A stretch of DNA of 40,833 bases from an uncultured Lachnospiraceae bacterium (GCA_910577045.1 CAJTLB010000024.1:1-40833); one strand, 5' to 3'. Shown: positions 25,328-33,525, counted from the first letter of the stretch. Program-made: numbers and translations. The notes: generated by a model from the sequence alone, not told the origin.

Positions 25328-25417
25328 ATGTTAAAAGATCTTAAAAAAGACAGGTTTATCTCTTCGGAGATAACCTGCCTTTTTTGTTTATTTTTCTCTA
25401 ACTGCTTAATCTTCTAG
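25328..25417 (+). other. Stub ORF running into a terminator
   Basis: 29-codon frame (MLKDLKKDR...) with GAGG 8 nt before its ATG, 12 bp after the zinc-ribbon gene. The codons after the ninth lie inside the terminator hairpin at 25349-25386, so it looks like the first few codons of a third operon gene whose body has been lost, possibly the nuclease. It could also be chance. Confidence 0.35.
25349..25386. terminator. Bidirectional terminator with TTCG tetraloop
   Basis: CAGGTTTATCTC (25351-25362), TTCG, GAGATAACCTG (25367-25377); one bulged T. TTTTTT follows on the plus strand and AAAAAA precedes it, so it also serves the minus strand. It separates the Dam unit from the convergent chemoreceptor fragment. 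Confidence 0.85.
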
Positions 25418-25978
25418 TTTAAATTTCCCAACTAATTCCTTTAAATCTTCTGCTAATTTTGATAGTTCCTCACTAGAAAACGCGCTTGTTTCTGCCATAT
25501 CAGAATTTTGCTGTACAATATCTGCAATTTGGCCAATTGCTACAGAAATCTGGCCCATGGACTCCTTTTGCCTTGCTGAAGCCTCATATATATTTTCTAC
25601 AATACCTTCCGCAGCTTTGGCTTTATTTACGGATTCTTGGAGCATCTGTGCTGTCTTATTTGCAATACTCATTCCTCTTTCTACTGCTTCTAGGGATTTT
25701 TCTATTAAATTCTTTGAACTTTGTGAAGCTTTTGCACTTTCTCCTGCTAAATTCCCAACTTGGCTTGCTACAACAGTAAACCCTCTCCCTATATCACCCG
25801 CCCTTGCTGCCTCTATAGAAGCATTTAAAGACAACATATTTGTCTGTGATGCAATATCCTCAATAGTATCAATAATTTTTTTAATTTCATCTGAACTATG
25901 GCTAATATCCTGCATTGCCTCTACCATTAATTTCATTTGTTGGTTGCTTAACTCAATGTCTTTCCCAACTTCCGTTGA
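25406..25978 (-). pseudogene. 5'-truncated chemotaxis receptor (signalling domain only)
   Basis: Open frame of 190 codons without its own start. The first ATG is at 25936, but in-frame coding (STEVGKDIELSNQQ) continues upstream until a TAA at 25981-25979. It retains only the cytoplasmic MCP domain: IDTIEDIASQTNMLSLNASIEA then ARAGDIGRGFTVVASQV and a final coiled coil ending LVGKFKLED. Sensor, TM segments and HAMP are gone. It is a different paralogue from the receptor at 17057-19126. The 5' break coincides with the 5' break of the HNH fragment on the other strand, a head-to-head deletion or recombination joint. An internal start could yield a soluble fragment, but no SD is evident. Confidence 0.8.
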
Positions 25979-26333
25979 TTACTTCCAAAAAAACCAAAAT
26001 GGAAAAAATAACCGCACGGTACGCAGGCCTTCCTGCAATGACTGCAGGGATATTATAGATGGGGTAGGAGTATCTACATCTGATAAACGTAAATGGGAGC
26101 CCCTAAAGCCCCAATTTATTGTTTGGGAATGTCCCATATGCAAGAAATGGACTATTCCCGGGCTTACCAGCAAAGTTGTTTTAGATCATAACCACTTAAC
26201 GGGGAAACCACGGGCTTGGATATGTGATAGCTGCAACACAGGTTTAGGACGTTTTAAAGATAATATTGAATTAATGCAAAATGCAATAAAATATCTTCGC
26301 ACCCATGAAGATTCCTCAAACATCGAGCCTTAA
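25977..26333 (+). pseudogene. 5'-truncated HNH (endonuclease VII/Hpy99I-like) nuclease
   Basis: The C-terminal about 118 codons of a beta-beta-alpha-Me nuclease. Zinc ligands and catalytic motif are visible: RRPSCNDCRDIIDG, WECPICKKW, KVVLDHNHLTGKPRAW, then ICDSCNTGLGRFKDN. CxxC pairs plus DHNH are the endonuclease VII pattern, and the order with an RRPSC-x2-C element recalls the Hpy99I restriction family. The frame is open further left to 25557, but that part is antisense to the chemoreceptor and not real coding. The stop overlaps the convergent methyltransferase remnant by 18 bp, so they were one R-M system. The catalytic core is intact but the start is lost. Confidence 0.7.
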
Positions 26334-27109
26334 CTGCCTGCACTCAAACATTGCTATCCTTTCCCTTGCAATACCTACATATTCCTCTGATATGTCGCAG
26401 CCTAAATATTTTCTATTATTAAGCATCGCCATTTTACAAGTAGTGCCGCTGCCACACATTGGGTCAAAAACTAAGTCTCCCTCATTAGACCAGCTTAAAA
26501 TATAGTCTAATGCTAATTTCTCTGGAAATACCACTGGATGTTTAAACGCTATTTTATCTTTTGTTGTTCCCCCCAAGCCCACGGCATACTCCCAGATATT
26601 TGTCTTTGTTTTAACCTTATTAAGCCTGCCCATCTTTTTTTATTTACTCCATCTGCCTTTTTATTATGCACCAATAGCTCTTCTCCACTTCTTACCGTTT
26701 TCTCTTGAAGCGGATTAAACGTTATAGGAGAACCTTTTGAAAATACAAACATATATTCATAACAATTTGTATAAGCATTTGATCTCATAAATGGGGTATT
26801 TTTTTCTTATATATCATAACGTCATGGACATTAAAGCCAATCTCCTGAAATATAATTGCTTGCCGAAAACTTGTCAATGACTTATTTCCTTTTAGAATTT
26901 TGTCACCTACTACCCAAACCACCACCCCACCTTTCTTTGTAACCCTATAAAGCCCTTCTGCAATTAATTTACAATCCAATTTATATCCATTATAATCACG
27001 CAAATTATCATATGGGGGGAGAAGTAACGGTCAAATCAACCGATTCTGGATCCATAACATCATTCATATATTCTACATAATCATAACAAACGATTTTATT
27101 ATAATCCAT
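26316..27109 (-). pseudogene. Class-beta DNA methyltransferase with three frameshifts
   Basis: Reconstructed from ATG 27109 (AAGGTGG upstream) to 26316, about 264 codons. Motif IV TSPPYDN is at the 5' end and motif I VFDPMCGSGTT at the 3' end, the order of class-beta N4-cytosine or N6-adenine enzymes. Reading needs three frame changes, all in homopolymers: six G on plus at 27014-27019 (five expected), seven T at 26799-26805 (eight, or five, expected), seven T at 26635-26641 (eight expected). Segments are LRDYNGYKLDCKLIAEGLY, then MRSNAYTNCYEYMFVFSKG, then IWEYAVGLGG. It pairs with the HNH nuclease fragment. Decay, phase variation or homopolymer sequencing error are the alternatives. Confidence 0.75.
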
Positions 27110-27176
27110 TTATAATACCACCTTTTACTCTTTTATCATATCACGTTCCCTTATTTCCCTGCGACCGCCTAGCACC

Positions 27177-28721
27177 TTATATAGGCCAAGAACCTTTATC
27201 CAGAAAAGCCAGGCTTTCCCTTTCATATTGGTAAATCCACCCTTCTAAATGTACAAGCGGATCATTGCATAATTCTAGGAAATCCTTTCCATTTATACGA
27301 ATAGCAAATATCTTTTTTTCCAAACAATAAAAAATACATTCCATAATATTATCAGCAATTTTACGGTAAAAAGAAAGCAAGGCATAACGCTCTTCTTCTG
27401 TATAATTCTTTGTTAAATTAGAAAATCTTCCATCTGTTACTACTTTCTTTGCCAAAAAGGCATAGCGGTTTAATAAATTATAATCATGCACCCTATAAAT
27501 AAGTTCTTTTAAAAATGGCTCTAGATTTTTTGGTGCTTCCTGTTTTTTTCTTACTGCCCTTGTAAAAGAAGGTTCCCAAGCTGACGGTTCTGCCTTTAAA
27601 TGACGGCTAAACCAACAAATTGACAATGGTTCTTCTATATCTTTAGATTTAGAACATTCTATAAATTTACCAGATACATAAATACCAATTTTCCAAGAAT
27701 TGTTTTTTTCAAAAAGTTCCAAAAAATCACCAATTGTCTCGGCAAGCCATGTATGAAGCTCTTCGTCTGCTAATCGGCGTACCGTTTCAGGCAGTGCTGC
27801 CTCTTTTGTTAAACAATGGGCAATCACTGGGTTATGGACTCCCTCTGCCAATACAGACAAAAACTGTTCTATATAATATACTGCCCTATCTACTTTAATT
27901 TGCAGTAAACTTATAAACCCTTGCCCATCCCGCGGAAAATGTGCGCTATATAAACTACTTGTTTCTTCATCCCAACAGATAGAAATAGAATATGGTGCTT
28001 GTAAAAGAGAAACTTTTCTTGCAAATAAGAAGTTCTTTAAATCTCCAACTAAAAACTCCTTATCTTCCTCATTCCAATCCCAATCTGTATCTCCTTTATC
28101 CCACTCACTATCCAAATCCTCTTCATCCCAATCTTCGTCCTCATCCCAATCGCTATCCAGATCTTCTAAAAATTCTTCTAAAGGCCCTTCCTCTTCTTCC
28201 AAATTAGGTTCTTCCTGAAAGATATAAATTTCTGAAGGCTGCATATAAGTTGTTAGTTCTTTGCATGGACAATCAGTGTACCAATAACGCCTCATTGGGT
28301 TTTCTGTATCGTCTGACTCCCCTGCCTTCCTAATCCTCCTATCCAACTCTATCATAAGATATGACTCTATATTTTCTGCAAACATATTCCACTCACCCTG
28401 CTTATTTTGTATATAAAGAGTCGGATTGCCTTCTGATATATTATTTAGTAAAATACCAAGCTTCCCTTGTTTAGCTACCTTTATTATTAAATACTCTTCC
28501 TGCTTTTTAAAATCGCTTAAAGAAAAAATCTTCTTTTCTCCTACGCAAATACATTCCTTGCCAGCTTTTAAAAGAAACTGGCGCAATACAATTGGTAAAA
28601 CAAACCCTAATTGTCCCTCAAGCTGGATCACCTCATCTTTTTGATATCCATTCGCTGAATAATTACAAAGATAATCCATAATCTCAATTGGCGTAACCTC
28701 TTTGCAAGTGCTTATATCCAT
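27177..28721 (-). CDS. SUKH-like protein with acidic linker
   Basis: 514 residues from the ATG at 28721 (GGGGG 8 nt upstream); an ATG 5 codons earlier (28736) is possible. N-terminal about 1-135 looks like a SMI1/KNR4 (SUKH) domain: VIQLEGQLGFVLPIVLRQFL, LIIKVAKQGKLGILL, NPTLYIQNKQGEWNMFA. Residues about 170-225 are an extreme Glu/Asp/Trp stretch with DWDEDEDWDEED repeats. The C-terminal 280 residues are helical with no recognised domain. No signal peptide. It starts within 20 bp of the lipoprotein stop, so it belongs to a three-gene unit with the lipoprotein and the 39-residue membrane peptide. Immunity or scaffold role is inferred only from the SUKH part. Confidence 0.6.
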   Translation of the reverse strand: MDISTCKEVTPIEIMDYLCNYSANGYQKDEVIQLEGQLGFVLPIVLRQFLLKAGKECICVGEKKIFSLSDFKKQEEYLIIKVAKQGKLGILLNNISEGNPTLYIQNKQGEWNMFAENIESYLMIELDRRIRKAGESDDTENPMRRYWYTDCPCKELTTYMQPSEIYIFQEEPNLEEEEGPLEEFLEDLDSDWDEDEDWDEEDLDSEWDKGDTDWDWNEEDKEFLVGDLKNFLFARKVSLLQAPYSISICWDEETSSLYSAHFPRDGQGFISLLQIKVDRAVYYIEQFLSVLAEGVHNPVIAHCLTKEAALPETVRRLADEELHTWLAETIGDFLELFEKNNSWKIGIYVSGKFIECSKSKDIEEPLSICWFSRHLKAEPSAWEPSFTRAVRKKQEAPKNLEPFLKELIYRVHDYNLLNRYAFLAKKVVTDGRFSNLTKNYTEEERYALLSFYRKIADNIMECIFYCLEKKIFAIRINGKDFLELCNDPLVHLEGWIYQYERESLAFLDKGSWPI

Positions 28722-28739
28722 GATTCTAGCCCCCATTTC

Positions 28740-29519
28740 TTATTTTTTTATATCCAAAGGAATTTCCACGCTGGATTTTTCTATATACTCCCATTCCTCG
28801 CTTTCTGGTCCTGCCTTTCCATAAAGTGTTAAAGCAACAGTAATTATTCGATCCTGCAAATAAAACCGAATATAATTCTCAACAGATAACTTATCATCTA
28901 TATTATCAGGCCATTCCACATAATCAAACTTATAAACAGAACCTTCTTTTGCCCAATTATTTATATCCCGATAATAAATTTCTGCATTTTTTGCAGGCAC
29001 CTTATATAAACCAAAAAACTTTTCTTCCTCTTCCTTCCCACAAAAATAAAAATAGCACTTTGTACCTATAGAAGTTAAATATAACTCATTGCTCCCTAAA
29101 TGTTGCTGGAATAAAATATCCCCTGTTTCCATATCCAGCAAAAATAATATACTCTCCACTAAATCCCCACTCCGATAACCATTATAATGTGGCGAATTCC
29201 ACTGTTCGCTACATACCCAAATTGTACCTTCCCCTGTTGCCTCTCCTCTTACTGTACCTTGGCTAATATCAGGATATTCAAATATAAGCCCTCCCTCTTT
29301 ATCTAAAATTTCCAGGCCATTATTTTCTGCTAAATACCAATCTGTACCTTCTATTGGGGTTAATTTATCCCATGTATAACAATCCCTACTATATCCAGAC
29401 GGATATAATATTTGATATGCAATCGCTCCATAAGGCGGATATTGACAACTACTTAATAAAACAGGTATACATAACAAAAATAATAAAAAAAATCCTTTTC
29501 TCCTTCTTATTGCAACCAC
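28740..29519 (-). CDS. Lipoprotein of unknown function
   Basis: 259 residues. Signal peptide with RRRKG, a hydrophobic core and the lipobox LLSSC (Cys near residue 25), so it is a lipid-anchored extracytoplasmic protein. The mature part is rich in Tyr, Trp and Glu with beta-propeller-like strings (TDWYLAENNGLEILDKEGG, GTIWVCSEQW, SILFLLDMETGDILFQQHLG). No family recognised. The start is GTG, with AAGGA about 9 nt upstream. It lies between the 39-residue membrane peptide (33 bp upstream) and the SUKH-like gene. Confidence 0.7.
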   Translation of the reverse strand: MVAIRRRKGFFLLFLLCIPVLLSSCQYPPYGAIAYQILYPSGYSRDCYTWDKLTPIEGTDWYLAENNGLEILDKEGGLIFEYPDISQGTVRGEATGEGTIWVCSEQWNSPHYNGYRSGDLVESILFLLDMETGDILFQQHLGSNELYLTSIGTKCYFYFCGKEEEEKFFGLYKVPAKNAEIYYRDINNWAKEGSVYKFDYVEWPDNIDDKLSVENYIRFYLQDRIITVALTLYGKAGPESEEWEYIEKSSVEIPLDIKK

Positions 29520-29552
29520 CCCACTATTTCCTTAATAGCAGTTAAACATTAC

Positions 29553-29672
29553 CTAAAAACCTAGCACAAAGACTATTAAAAACAAAATTGTAAAAATCTT
29601 TCCACCTGATTTTCTTTTGGATTGATTTAAACCCGCAGCTTTATTATTCTTATCTAATATAGACTGGCTCAT
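29553..29672 (-). CDS. 39-residue single-pass membrane peptide
   Basis: MSQSILDKNN start, a basic middle (NQSKRKSGGK) and a C-terminal hydrophobic helix (FTILFLIVFVLGF) to the end: a small tail-anchored or N-in membrane peptide. GGAGG lies 6 nt before the ATG. It is followed after 33 bp by the lipoprotein gene on the same strand. It could be a small membrane regulator, a holin- or toxin-like peptide, or a subunit; sequence alone does not decide. Too short for standard gene callers. Confidence 0.6.
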   Translation of the reverse strand: MSQSILDKNNKAAGLNQSKRKSGGKIFTILFLIVFVLGF

Positions 29673-29791
29673 CTTTTTCCTCCAATTATGATCCTATGTC
29701 AATATTATATTTCTTCCATATCAAAATAACTTTCTAGCAAAACACCAGTTTACTATTTTGATTATAACACACCATTATATATTTTTGAACA

Positions 29792-29826
29792 AAAAATAGA
29801 GGGACAAAACAACAAATCGCCCCTCT
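29792..29826 (-). terminator. Terminator of the Nudix/XRE-methyltransferase unit
   Basis: AGAGGG (29798-29803) pairs with CCCTCT (29821-29826); on the minus strand TATTTTTTG follows. About 35 bp past the Nudix stop. Confidence 0.65.
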
Positions 29827-29860
29827 TTATAGCACGCCAAAACAAATAACATATTTTACC

Positions 29861-30316
29861 TTAAATATAAAGCGTATAATCACTTCCCCTGTGTGCCTTA
29901 TATTCAATATCTGAATAAAAATAACCTGCAGAGCCATCAAGAACCTTCCTAAGTGAAACCTTTGTCATTTCAGTACAATCACTTCGTATTAAAGCTTCTG
30001 ATATCTCACAGAATAAGGCCTCACTATTTTCGTTCCTATCACTTGTAGGAACCCCATCTATATAGTCCATGTCTAATAACAGATACCAAGTTTTCCTGTC
30101 ACACCGGATACCTGCCATACGCTTAACTTCTGCTGTAATACTTGTTTCTTCAAAAACCTCCCGCACAGCCGCCTCCTCTGGCAATTCATTTTCATAACAA
30201 AACCCACCAGGAATTAATAGTTTCCCCTTTGCACCGCCATATGTATGCCTAACAAGCAAAACTTGGCTTTTCTTTCTTACAATACAGCCTACCGAAAAAC
30301 AATAATTATCATTCAT
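29861..30316 (-). CDS. Nudix hydrolase
   Basis: 151-residue Nudix pyrophosphohydrolase. Box: G-x5-E-x7-REVFEETSI following IPGGF (about 36-62). VRHTYGGAKGKLL, RNENSEAL and the C-terminal SDYTLY match the Nudix protein at 4560-5051 at the same places, so they are paralogues with probably the same substrate class. GAGGG precedes the ATG. It starts 10 bp after the XRE-methyltransferase fusion gene and ends at a terminator, so the two form an operon. Cys is common in this copy (VGCIV, CRDK-like RCDRK). Substrate not predictable. Confidence 0.85.
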   Translation of the reverse strand: MNDNYCFSVGCIVRKKSQVLLVRHTYGGAKGKLLIPGGFCYENELPEEAAVREVFEETSITAEVKRMAGIRCDRKTWYLLLDMDYIDGVPTSDRNENSEALFCEISEALIRSDCTEMTKVSLRKVLDGSAGYFYSDIEYKAHRGSDYTLYI

Positions 30317-30326
30317 ATTCTATCCC

Positions 30327-31490
30327 TCATTTCCTGCCACGTCCAATCTGTTCCATATCTCTTTTATCTTTAATAGCTTTTTTCCCGTAAGAAATCATTT
30401 TTCCTTTTACAAATGTATATCCAGCAGTAGGGTTATCTAAAAAGAAATTTGCAATTTCAATATTCCGGTTACAATAATCTTCGGCTTCTTTATGGGATAA
30501 GCCATGGGTCAGCAAATGGAGAACCAGTTTTTCTCTTTCCTCTTCACTAATGCCAGAAGCCCAATCGTTATATGTGATAAAATCACTTTTTGCCTCATTA
30601 TAATTTGCAGATTGCGTAGTAACAAACTCCACCTTATCATTCATTCTTACGTCAACATCAATAAGTCCCAGCTTTTGCATTATGTGTGCCGTCCTAATTG
30701 CAACTGCATAATCACGCCCCTGCATTGCAAGTTCAGTCTGCCACTTTTTCTCTAGACCTTCATGCCTGCATAACTCCTGATAGTCCATGCCATCAATGTA
30801 AAGCCCACAACATTCAAATTCCCTGTTTGCATCAATACATACAACATATCCATCTGGTTTTGCAAAATGGATCATCTTCTGTATAAAGGCTGTCGGATTG
30901 TCCAAATGCCTGAGGACTGCCTGGCATACTACAAAATCATATTGGTTTTCGGTTGAATATTCAAAAACATTTTCACAGAGAAAGTCTGCCTCTATTTTTT
31001 GGCTTTCAAAAAGAGCTTTTCCCTTTTTAATTAAGTCTTCTGCAAAATCAATCCCTGTATAGGTGCTTCCCTTAGGTAGGTAAGGAAGCAACAGCAATCC
31101 TAAAAACCCATATCCACAGCCGCAGTCTAATACAGAAACTGGTTTATCTATCTTCCAGACCTGTGAAATAAGAAATTGGGCGTAGTCATCGTTCCAGTAA
31201 CCCTTCCTTGTCCGCAAAAGATATTCCAATTTTTGGTTCCAAAAATCTTTTGTAGCTGTTTTTTCAGGAATATATGTTTCACCGTCAAGCGGTTTTAAAC
31301 CTAATAACTGGTCTGTTGATACTTTAAAATAATCTGCCAGTAATGGAAGAATGGTAATATCTGGCATATTAACCCCCGTTTCCCACTTGCTGACGGTTTG
31401 AAATGATACTCCAATGCTATCTGCCAGCTCTTGTTGTGTAATTTTTGTTTTTTTACGTAAATCGGCAATGCGCAACGATATTTTATTCAT
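30327..31490 (-). CDS. XRE HTH fused to SAM-dependent methyltransferase
   Basis: 387 residues. Residues 1-60 are a Cro/C1-type HTH (LRKKTKITQQELADSIGVSF, then QTVSKWETGVNMPD). About 115-230 is a class I Rossmann methyltransferase: VLDCGCGYGF (119-128), TGIDFAEDLI, then a core with YDFVVCQAVLRHLDNP. The C-terminal 150 residues hold the usual insertions plus an unassigned helical tail. A single chain that binds DNA and probably methylates a small molecule or RNA could couple modification to its own expression. An extended -10 (TGGTATAAT) lies 55 bp upstream. AGGAGGG precedes the ATG. Forms an operon with the Nudix gene 10 bp downstream. Substrate unknown. Confidence 0.85.
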   Translation of the reverse strand: MNKISLRIADLRKKTKITQQELADSIGVSFQTVSKWETGVNMPDITILPLLADYFKVSTDQLLGLKPLDGETYIPEKTATKDFWNQKLEYLLRTRKGYWNDDYAQFLISQVWKIDKPVSVLDCGCGYGFLGLLLLPYLPKGSTYTGIDFAEDLIKKGKALFESQKIEADFLCENVFEYSTENQYDFVVCQAVLRHLDNPTAFIQKMIHFAKPDGYVVCIDANREFECCGLYIDGMDYQELCRHEGLEKKWQTELAMQGRDYAVAIRTAHIMQKLGLIDVDVRMNDKVEFVTTQSANYNEAKSDFITYNDWASGISEEEREKLVLHLLTHGLSHKEAEDYCNRNIEIANFFLDNPTAGYTFVKGKMISYGKKAIKDKRDMEQIGRGRK

Positions 31491-31543
31491 TTGTAAACCC
31501 TCCTAATCCATAAGATGCCTTATATATTTTCTTGTTTTATTAG

Positions 31544-31552
31544 ATTATACCA
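31544..31552 (-). promoter_or_regulatory. Extended -10 of the XRE-methyltransferase operon
   Basis: Minus strand TGGTATAAT, i.e. TG-G-TATAAT; the -35 region is weak, as is usual for extended -10 promoters. It lies 54 bp upstream of the start codon. Confidence 0.5.
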
Positions 31553-31633
31553 GAAACCATAAATTTTGTATTCGCATAAAACAGAGAATATTTTCGCTTG
31601 CCAGTTGAACTTTCCAATATTTAAAAATATTAT

Positions 31634-32074
31634 CTATAACCCCAACAATATCCCTGCCATCATTAAAATTGTACATACCAGCGAAAATACCATTCCCAAA
31701 ATTGTTAGACTAATCTGCACTTTATTTTTCATGTGGCTTTTTTGAAATCTAAGAGAAACAATTCCCACAATCCATCCAAAAACTGGAGGAAAAGATAAAT
31801 ATGTTAATACTCCTGCACGCATTTTATCATACCCCGCCTCCTCTTTTGCCGCAGCCAAATTTACATCCATTTGCTCTAATTCATCCTTCAAAAGATAATC
31901 CAATGAACAGCCAAATATTTTTCCAATTCTAACCAGTTTCTCTGTATCTGGATACGCATCATTTCGTTCCCATTTTGATACGGATTGCCTTGACACCTTT
32001 AAAATTTCTGCAAATTGTTCTTGTGTTAAATTTTGTTCCTTACGCAATTTAGTTATTTTTTCTCCTATTGTCAT
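31634..32074 (-). CDS. XRE-family regulator with C-terminal membrane segments
   Basis: 146 residues from the ATG at 32074 (GAGGG upstream); the open frame runs 49 codons further without an SD. Residues 1-65 are an XRE HTH (LRKEQNLTQEQFAEILKVSR, then QSVSKWERNDAYPDTEK), followed by a short linker and two hydrophobic segments (YLSFPPVFGWIVGIVSL; then ISLTILGMVFSLVCTILMMA). Such membrane-tethered XRE proteins are common in Clostridia. Direct repeats GGTTGCAAA at 32144 and 32165, 21 bp apart, lie upstream and may be its operator. No co-transcribed partner is clear. Target unknown. Confidence 0.75.
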   Translation of the reverse strand: MTIGEKITKLRKEQNLTQEQFAEILKVSRQSVSKWERNDAYPDTEKLVRIGKIFGCSLDYLLKDELEQMDVNLAAAKEEAGYDKMRAGVLTYLSFPPVFGWIVGIVSLRFQKSHMKNKVQISLTILGMVFSLVCTILMMAGILLGL

Positions 32075-32270
32075 ATAACACACCCTCTTTACAATTGATA
32101 AAATCATTTTAAAACATAACACTATATTTTTACACCAATTACAGGTTGCAAAATGAAAATCTTTGGTTGCAAATGGTAAATATACAAAAAAGAGACTATC
32201 CCCTACTTCCATATATTTCAAAATTTATCAAGCCACATATAAATATCACAAAACAAATCCATAAAAATAA

Positions 32271-32302
32271 AGGCATCTACTGGTATCTTCCAATAGATGC
32301 CT
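32271..32302 (-). terminator. Terminator of the small membrane-protein gene
   Basis: AGGCATCTA pairs perfectly with TAGATGCCT, extended by TGG with CCA across one mismatch. On the minus strand TTATTTTTATGG follows. It lies about 190 bp past the stop of the gene at 32490-32813; nothing else is seen in 32303-32489. Confidence 0.6.
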
Positions 32303-32489
32303 CTGCCTTATAAATTATATTAGTTAGGCTCCTGCAAATCTGCCAATTCTAATAACTTTATAAATTACTTTCTTAGATACTTTTACAAAAATATTTATAA
32401 CTGTAACCTATTTTCTACTTTCGTTCACTAAGATGACAAATTGACATTTAAGGGAACCCTTAAAACATTAAAAGTAATACACACTGTTA

Positions 32490-32813
32490 TTATGAATATT
32501 CCTGCAATATTTTTTTGTAACTGTGATATACAGCATAAATACCTAATGTACAATCTAGGCATATCAATATAACCCCAACTATAGGATATACAACAAACCC
32601 TATTCCTGCCACAAGAAATGCAATCGCACACCTTTTATATAGTCCCGACATTTCTTTGTTATAATCACAAACATTTTTGACTTTCTTTTTTAACGAAGTA
32701 TCTCCACTCCAAAAATTAATTGGTTCACTACTATTTCTATTATATAGTGATATTATCAAAAAAGGTACAGCACACATCAAACATGAAATCAATCCAATTA
32801 TTCTTCCTGCCAT
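32490..32813 (-). CDS. Small membrane protein, DUF3784-like
   Basis: 107 residues with about three TM segments: GLISCLMCAVPFLIISLY, CAIAFLVAGIGFVVYPIVG and VILICLDCTLGIYAVYHSY. Between them, FWSGDTSLKKKVKNVCDYN then KEMSGLYK suits the DUF3784-type pattern of a W-x-G loop and a D-x-x-x-YN helix. The role of that family is unknown. GGGGGA precedes the ATG. It is monocistronic, with a hairpin terminator downstream, and divergent from the PrdX gene. Confidence 0.55.
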   Translation of the reverse strand: MAGRIIGLISCLMCAVPFLIISLYNRNSSEPINFWSGDTSLKKKVKNVCDYNKEMSGLYKRCAIAFLVAGIGFVVYPIVGVILICLDCTLGIYAVYHSYKKILQEYS

Positions 32814-32936
32814 AATATTCCCCCTGTAAATTACTGATTTGCTGAATTATTCAATATCATTATTATTTTACCACAAACACACGCACAATTCCACTAAATT
32901 TCGCTTAGAAAAATCAAATATAAGAAAAAAATTTAA

Positions 32937-32965
32937 TGGAAACCTAAATGTAATTGTGATATAAT
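32937..32965 (+). promoter_or_regulatory. Promoter of the PrdX-type gene
   Basis: TGGAAA (32937-32942), 17-bp spacer, TATAAT (32960-32965) with TG at 32957-32958 (extended -10). 38 bp before the start codon. Confidence 0.65.
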
Positions 32966-33003
32966 TAGCGGCATAAATTAGGCATTGAAAGTGAGGTAAC
33001 GCT

Positions 33004-33492
33004 ATGAATAAACAGGAAATTTATGATTATCTGGAAGACAGGGGTATATGGCATGAAATTACAGAACATAAGGCTGTTTACAACATGGCAGGCCTTTCAC
33101 AGATTGACATACCCTATCCAGACGCAAACGCAAAAAATCTATTTGTTTGTGATGATAAAAAAAGAAATTACTATCTTCTTACAGTAAAAGGGAATAAACG
33201 AGTAAACTTAAAAGAATTTAGGAAGAATAACCATACCCGTCCATTAAGTTTTGCGTCAGAAAACGATTTAATGTGCATTATGAATTTATCAGCTGGTTCT
33301 GTAACACCATTTGGCATATTAAATGATATCGAAACAAAAGTTAAGACATTTATTGACAAAGATTTTCTTGAACCGCCCTATCTTATAGGCGTTCATCCGA
33401 ATGATAATACTGCAACAATTTGGATAAAAACAAATGATTTAATCCGCATTATAAAGGAACACGGAAATTCAGTTAATATAATACAAATTTAA
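33004..33492 (+). CDS. PrdX/YbaK-type aminoacyl-tRNA deacylase
   Basis: 162-residue single-domain YbaK/ProX protein that hydrolyses misacylated tRNAs such as Ala- or Cys-tRNA(Pro). Family features: YDYLEDRGI start, HKAVYNMAGLSQ, KNLFVCDDKKRNYYLLTVKG (catalytic Lys region), LSFASENDLMCIMNLSAGS, VTPFGILND, and VHPNDNTATIWI. Length and sequence suit the PrdX subgroup of Clostridia; whether Ala-, Cys- or other-tRNA(Pro) is cleared is not resolved. GAGG lies 8 nt before the ATG. The GNAT gene follows after 33 bp on the same strand, so they are likely co-transcribed. Confidence 0.85.
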   Translation: MNKQEIYDYLEDRGIWHEITEHKAVYNMAGLSQIDIPYPDANAKNLFVCDDKKRNYYLLTVKGNKRVNLKEFRKNNHTRPLSFASENDLMCIMNLSAGSVTPFGILNDIETKVKTFIDKDFLEPPYLIGVHPNDNTATIWIKTNDLIRIIKEHGNSVNIIQI

Positions 33493-33525
33493 GTAAAATA
33501 TAATTAAATTTTATGGAGGGCATAT

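Noticed and set aside
25557..25976. N-terminal extension of the HNH frame
   Set aside because: It is the antisense of the chemoreceptor fragment; only the part right of 25977 reads as protein.
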